Assembly (NCBI GenBank): GCA_018372435.1
Contig: JAHAJA010000003.1
Location: 215,149-279,148 of the forward strand
Source: Clostridiales bacterium
GTDB lineage: Bacteria; Bacillota; Clostridia; Lachnospirales; Lachnospiraceae
Direction of reading: 5' to 3'
Length of the DNA stretch: 64,000 bases
Below, piece by piece: positions 61,457 to 64,000 of the stretch; positions within the stretch are counted from its first letter, which is position 1; each line of letters opens with the position of its first letter. Below the pieces are notes generated by a model that made no database searches, was not told the origin of the DNA, and saw only the letters and a program-made list of their open reading frames with translations. Position numbers and translations under genes: made by a program.

Positions 61457-63307
61457 CTATAGGATTTCAATATGATATTTTTCTAACCAATAATTAATCT
61501 GTATCATATAGGCTATCATCTGAGGACCAGCCATTAGTTGACCATACCATGGTTTGGCATAGTCAGAAGGACTGTTAAAGAATTGATAAACTTTCTTCTT
61601 ATCAATAAAAGTTAATATAGGAGAAGAAGGATTCTCAATTATATCAATAAAGCGTTGTTGCAATAAGTGTTCATAAGCTGGATCGTGTGACTTAGGATAT
61701 GGACTTTTTTTACGGAATAAGATCTCGTCTGGTAAAAGGCCTCGTGCAGATTCGCGAAGAAGATGCTTTACCATATTACCTTTGTATTTGATTGACCAAG
61801 GAACATTCCAGACATATTCAATAATTCTATGGTCAGCAAAAGGAACACGAGCTTCAAGTCCTGAATACATACTTGTACGGTCCATACGATCTAGTAAGGT
61901 TTGCATAAACCATCTTATATTAAGGTAGGAGATTTCACGCCTTCTAGCTTCTGTCTTTGAATCTTCCGCAAGTCTTGGTGTTTCTGCGATAGAAGCTTCA
62001 TAAGTTGCTTGAATATACGCCTCCATATTCAGCTCGTTAATGAAAGAATCTGATAAGAAGGATTTCCTTGCATCAATATCCATAGACCAAGGAAACGTTG
62101 TGGCATTAAAGCATTCTTCTTTATGAAACCAAGGATAACCACCAAAGATCTCGTCAGCACATTCACCAGTTAATGTCACCTTATTATATTGTTTTACTTG
62201 ACGACAAAAATGCAACATAGAGGAATCAATATCAGCCATTGCCGGAAGGTCTCTTGCGTCAACAGATTCAAAAAGGCAATCAGCCATGGTATAATTGTCA
62301 CATTCCAAATACGTATGATTGCTATCTAGAAATTTTACCATCATATCAACATAGGGTTTATCACTTGCAGGTTGAAAAGGATTTGATTTAAAGTATTTAT
62401 CGTTATTAACAAAATCAAAAGAATATGTTTGAAGTTGCTTTCCTTGTTTATTCAATTCGTTCGTACATACAGCGGATACGAGACTACTATCGATACCTCC
62501 TGATAAGAAGGTGCAGATTGGCACATCAGAGACCATCTGTCGTGAAATAGAATCCGTTACAAGAAAACGTGTTTTCTCTACCGTTTCTTCATAGGAATCC
62601 GTATGTGGTTTACTAATTAGTTTCCAATAACAGTGAAGTTTCATAGAACTTTCCGTATACATTAGATAATGGGCTGGCAAGATTTCATATACATCTTTAA
62701 ATATTCCACATCCGCTTGTTTTGGCAGGTCCAATACCGAAGATCTCGTTAAGCCCATTCTTGTCTACCCTAGGTTGATACTCTGGAAAAGCAAAGATTGC
62801 TTTTAACTCGGAGCCAAATAATAAGGTATTATTGAAGACGGTATAGAAGAGAGGTTTGATACCGCTACGATCTCTATATAATGAGATTTCTTGATCTTTT
62901 TCATTAACGAATGCATAGGCGAAGATACCATTTAATCGTTCTACAAACGAAGTACCATATTCAATATGGCCAATTAGAATAACTTCAGTATCGGAGGAGG
63001 TTTTGAACCTCCAGCCTTTCCTTGTTAAATCCTCCCTAAGCTCGGCGGTGTTATACAGTTCACCATTGTAACAAATCGCATATGTGTATCCGCCTACACT
63101 ACGATACATCGGTTGTTTACCATTTGTTAAGTCAATAATAGAGAGTCTTGCATGTGCCAAACCGAAATGTTTCGATAGATAATGACCATGTTCGTCTGGA
63201 CCTCTATGGTATAATGTGTTAGACATGTTTTCTAGTATGTTAACATATTTACCCTGACTGCAACTATAATCGACATCAAAACTGCAGAATCCAGCTATTC
63301 CACACAT
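61457..63307 (-). CDS. asnB: Glutamine-hydrolysing asparagine synthase
   Basis: A 616-aa AsnB-type enzyme making asparagine from aspartate, glutamine and ATP. Cys2 of MCGIAGF is the glutaminase nucleophile of the class II amidotransferase domain (1-200; YHRGPDEHG, LAHARLSIIDLTNG and YNGELYN seen). The synthetase domain has the PP-loop CTFLSGGIDSSL near 265 and the YSFDFVNN and GECADEIFGGYPW signatures. ATG 63307 follows TAGGAGG. It is monocistronic. Confidence 0.93.
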   Translation of the reverse strand: MCGIAGFCSFDVDYSCSQGKYVNILENMSNTLYHRGPDEHGHYLSKHFGLAHARLSIIDLTNGKQPMYRSVGGYTYAICYNGELYNTAELREDLTRKGWRFKTSSDTEVILIGHIEYGTSFVERLNGIFAYAFVNEKDQEISLYRDRSGIKPLFYTVFNNTLLFGSELKAIFAFPEYQPRVDKNGLNEIFGIGPAKTSGCGIFKDVYEILPAHYLMYTESSMKLHCYWKLISKPHTDSYEETVEKTRFLVTDSISRQMVSDVPICTFLSGGIDSSLVSAVCTNELNKQGKQLQTYSFDFVNNDKYFKSNPFQPASDKPYVDMMVKFLDSNHTYLECDNYTMADCLFESVDARDLPAMADIDSSMLHFCRQVKQYNKVTLTGECADEIFGGYPWFHKEECFNATTFPWSMDIDARKSFLSDSFINELNMEAYIQATYEASIAETPRLAEDSKTEARRREISYLNIRWFMQTLLDRMDRTSMYSGLEARVPFADHRIIEYVWNVPWSIKYKGNMVKHLLRESARGLLPDEILFRKKSPYPKSHDPAYEHLLQQRFIDIIENPSSPILTFIDKKKVYQFFNSPSDYAKPWYGQLMAGPQMIAYMIQINYWLEKYHIEIL

Positions 63308-63506
63308 TATTGATTACCTCCTAAATCTTAATCTAAGCTATTATATGAAAAAAAGGTTAAATTGATTGTTAATATCCTCCATTAGCAAAACTTCCTAATA
63401 ATCTTAAGCCAATATAACGATGCGTCAAGGAGGGGCGATATGTCACAATAATGATATCTTCCAACAAGAGCGAGTGTTTTTTTAGCTATAGTATTGATTA
63501 TAATAG
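63308..63506. other. Upstream region of asnB
   Basis: AT-rich, no gene. An AAGGAGGGG site near 63428 is followed by ATG but then TAA after three codons, so no protein is indicated. The asnB promoter must lie here, but I cannot place it with confidence. Confidence 0.5.
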
Positions 63507-63560
63507 AAAAGACTGTCTCAGAATAATCTAATCTATGATTATTCGTGAGACAGTCTTTTT
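63507..63560 (-). terminator. Terminator of the Cys/Arg-rich gene
   Basis: AAAAGACTGTCTCA with AATAATC pairs with GATTATT and TGAGACAGTCTTTT, with T runs on both strands. It lies 26 bases past the minus-strand stop at 63587. Confidence 0.8.
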
Positions 63561-63586
63561 ATTACTCAACTAATTTAGAGTTAAAA

Positions 63587-63775
63587 TTAACATCCACAAC
63601 CCCTATTACGTCTACAGCTACTGCGATTGCTGCAAGATCTTCTACTACTGCATCCACTACGGCCCCAACTATCGCTACAACTTCTGTTGCAACGGCAACT
63701 AGAATTGCTGCAGCCACAACGGTTGCATCTATTGCGGCAACCACGTCCGTTAAAACAACCAAATAAACAAGACAT
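63587..63775 (-). CDS. Cys/Arg/Ser-rich 62-aa peptide
   Basis: A 62-residue protein from ATG 63775, preceded by AAAGGA (10-base spacer). Fourteen Cys and thirteen Arg occur, with the order CRNRCNRCGC, CRCNRSC and CSSRRSC, ending RGCGC. Only one Trp and two Phe near the ends break the pattern. There is no signal peptide. The GC content is about 48%, higher than the flanks, because TGT/TGC and CGT/CGC-type codons dominate. The minus-strand frame is preferred over overlapping Ala/Thr-rich and Val/Ala-rich frames because only it has a ribosome site and terminator. It resembles small Cys-rich spore-coat or metal-binding peptides; function is unknown. Confidence 0.6.
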   Translation of the reverse strand: MSCLFGCFNGRGCRNRCNRCGCSNSSCRCNRSCSDSWGRSGCSSRRSCSNRSSCRRNRGCGC

Positions 63776-63833
63776 AAGTATTCATTCCTTTAATAGTTTG
63801 TATATTATAAGTATATGAGCGATGAAAAAAATA

Positions 63834-64000
63834 GTGTCATTTTTTAAAGAAAAAAGTTAAATAAAATAGTAATATTAGATTTTAAGGTATACATTGTATA
63901 CAGGTGAAATGAAAAAGTAAATTCCACTTTGACAGAGTAAATTCCATAGAAACAAGCTTTTATTAAAATAACACTGTTTGTTGTATTCGATTTTCTGCTA
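63834..64000. other. Right-edge region with palindrome and direct repeats
   Basis: GTATACATTGTATAC (63887-63901) is a perfect 15-bp dyad. AGTAAATTCCA occurs twice (63916-63926 and 63936-63946), 20 bases apart, around a TTGACA. No gene is visible. Clustered terminal repeats of this type occur at ends of IS21-like elements; the element body would lie to the right of the window. Confidence 0.35.

Noticed and set aside
63545..63766. Thr/Ala-rich plus-strand frame and Val/Ala-rich minus-strand frame over the Cys/Arg-rich gene
   Set aside because: They are the shadow frames of repeated TGT/CGT codons. The plus-strand one begins inside the terminator and neither has a good ribosome site.

Overview
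The window is low-GC DNA with short intergenic gaps and strong AGGAGG ribosome sites (several TTG starts). Its gene types are clostridial: a T-box, BlaI/M56 regulation, sugar ABC uptake, fucose catabolism, BspA-like leucine-rich repeats and NlpC/P60 proteins. It fits a free-living or gut Lachnospiraceae, close to Lachnoclostridium phytofermentans in flavour. That placement is inference; no 16S gene or other marker is present, and I see no tRNA or rRNA genes, prophage or CRISPR array.

Layout. 1-2.4 kb: end of a multiple-monosaccharide ABC operon (mmsA truncated by the window edge, mmsB), followed at its stop codon by a 270-bp MITE-like element. 2.8-10.4 kb: a tRNA dihydrouridine synthase, queD, a cluster of three unrecognised or poorly known genes (Cys-rich protein, helical protein, and a 1007-aa HerA/VirB4-like ATPase with a degenerate P-loop), and catalase. 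10.5-15.2 kb: two MATE exporters, an unlisted 47-aa membrane protein with its own control region, a MarR regulator and an AraC regulator. 15.4-26.8 kb: a GH2 glycosidase, a secreted Ig-like protein, threonine aldolase, a bacterial GH3-family enzyme, a chemoreceptor and an FtsX-type ABC exporter. 26.9-33 kb: a DeoR regulator divergent from an L-fucose operon (aldolase, kinase, isomerase), then an EamA transporter. 33.1-35.5 kb: a T-box-controlled MetRS variant.

35.7-37.9 kb: a BlaI repressor and a BlaR1-like M56 membrane protease whose sensor is an NlpC/P60 domain with Ser in place of the catalytic Cys, behind a near-consensus promoter with two matching operators. 38-49 kb: a polyamine uptake and catabolism locus (gamma-aminobutyraldehyde-type dehydrogenase, potABCD, a P-II protein, a LuxR-type regulator, putrescine aminotransferase, a second aldehyde dehydrogenase, a DMT transporter). 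Putrescine would be imported by PotABCD, transaminated by PatA and oxidised to GABA.

49.2-64 kb: a flavin-type split-barrel protein, a FliB-like lysine methylase, a CoiA-like protein, a 768-aa BspA-type LRR protein behind a perfect sigma-A promoter and a 210-nt multi-hairpin leader, an SH3/NlpC-P60 wall hydrolase, a two-component system, a lytic transglycosylase, a YitT protein, asnB, and a 62-aa peptide that is 23% Cys and 21% Arg. The right edge may be the end of an insertion sequence.

The strongest candidates for something undescribed are the M56-pseudo-NlpC/P60 sensor with BlaI, the degenerate HerA-like ATPase cluster, the hairpin leader of the LRR gene, the MITE family and the Cys/Arg-rich peptide.
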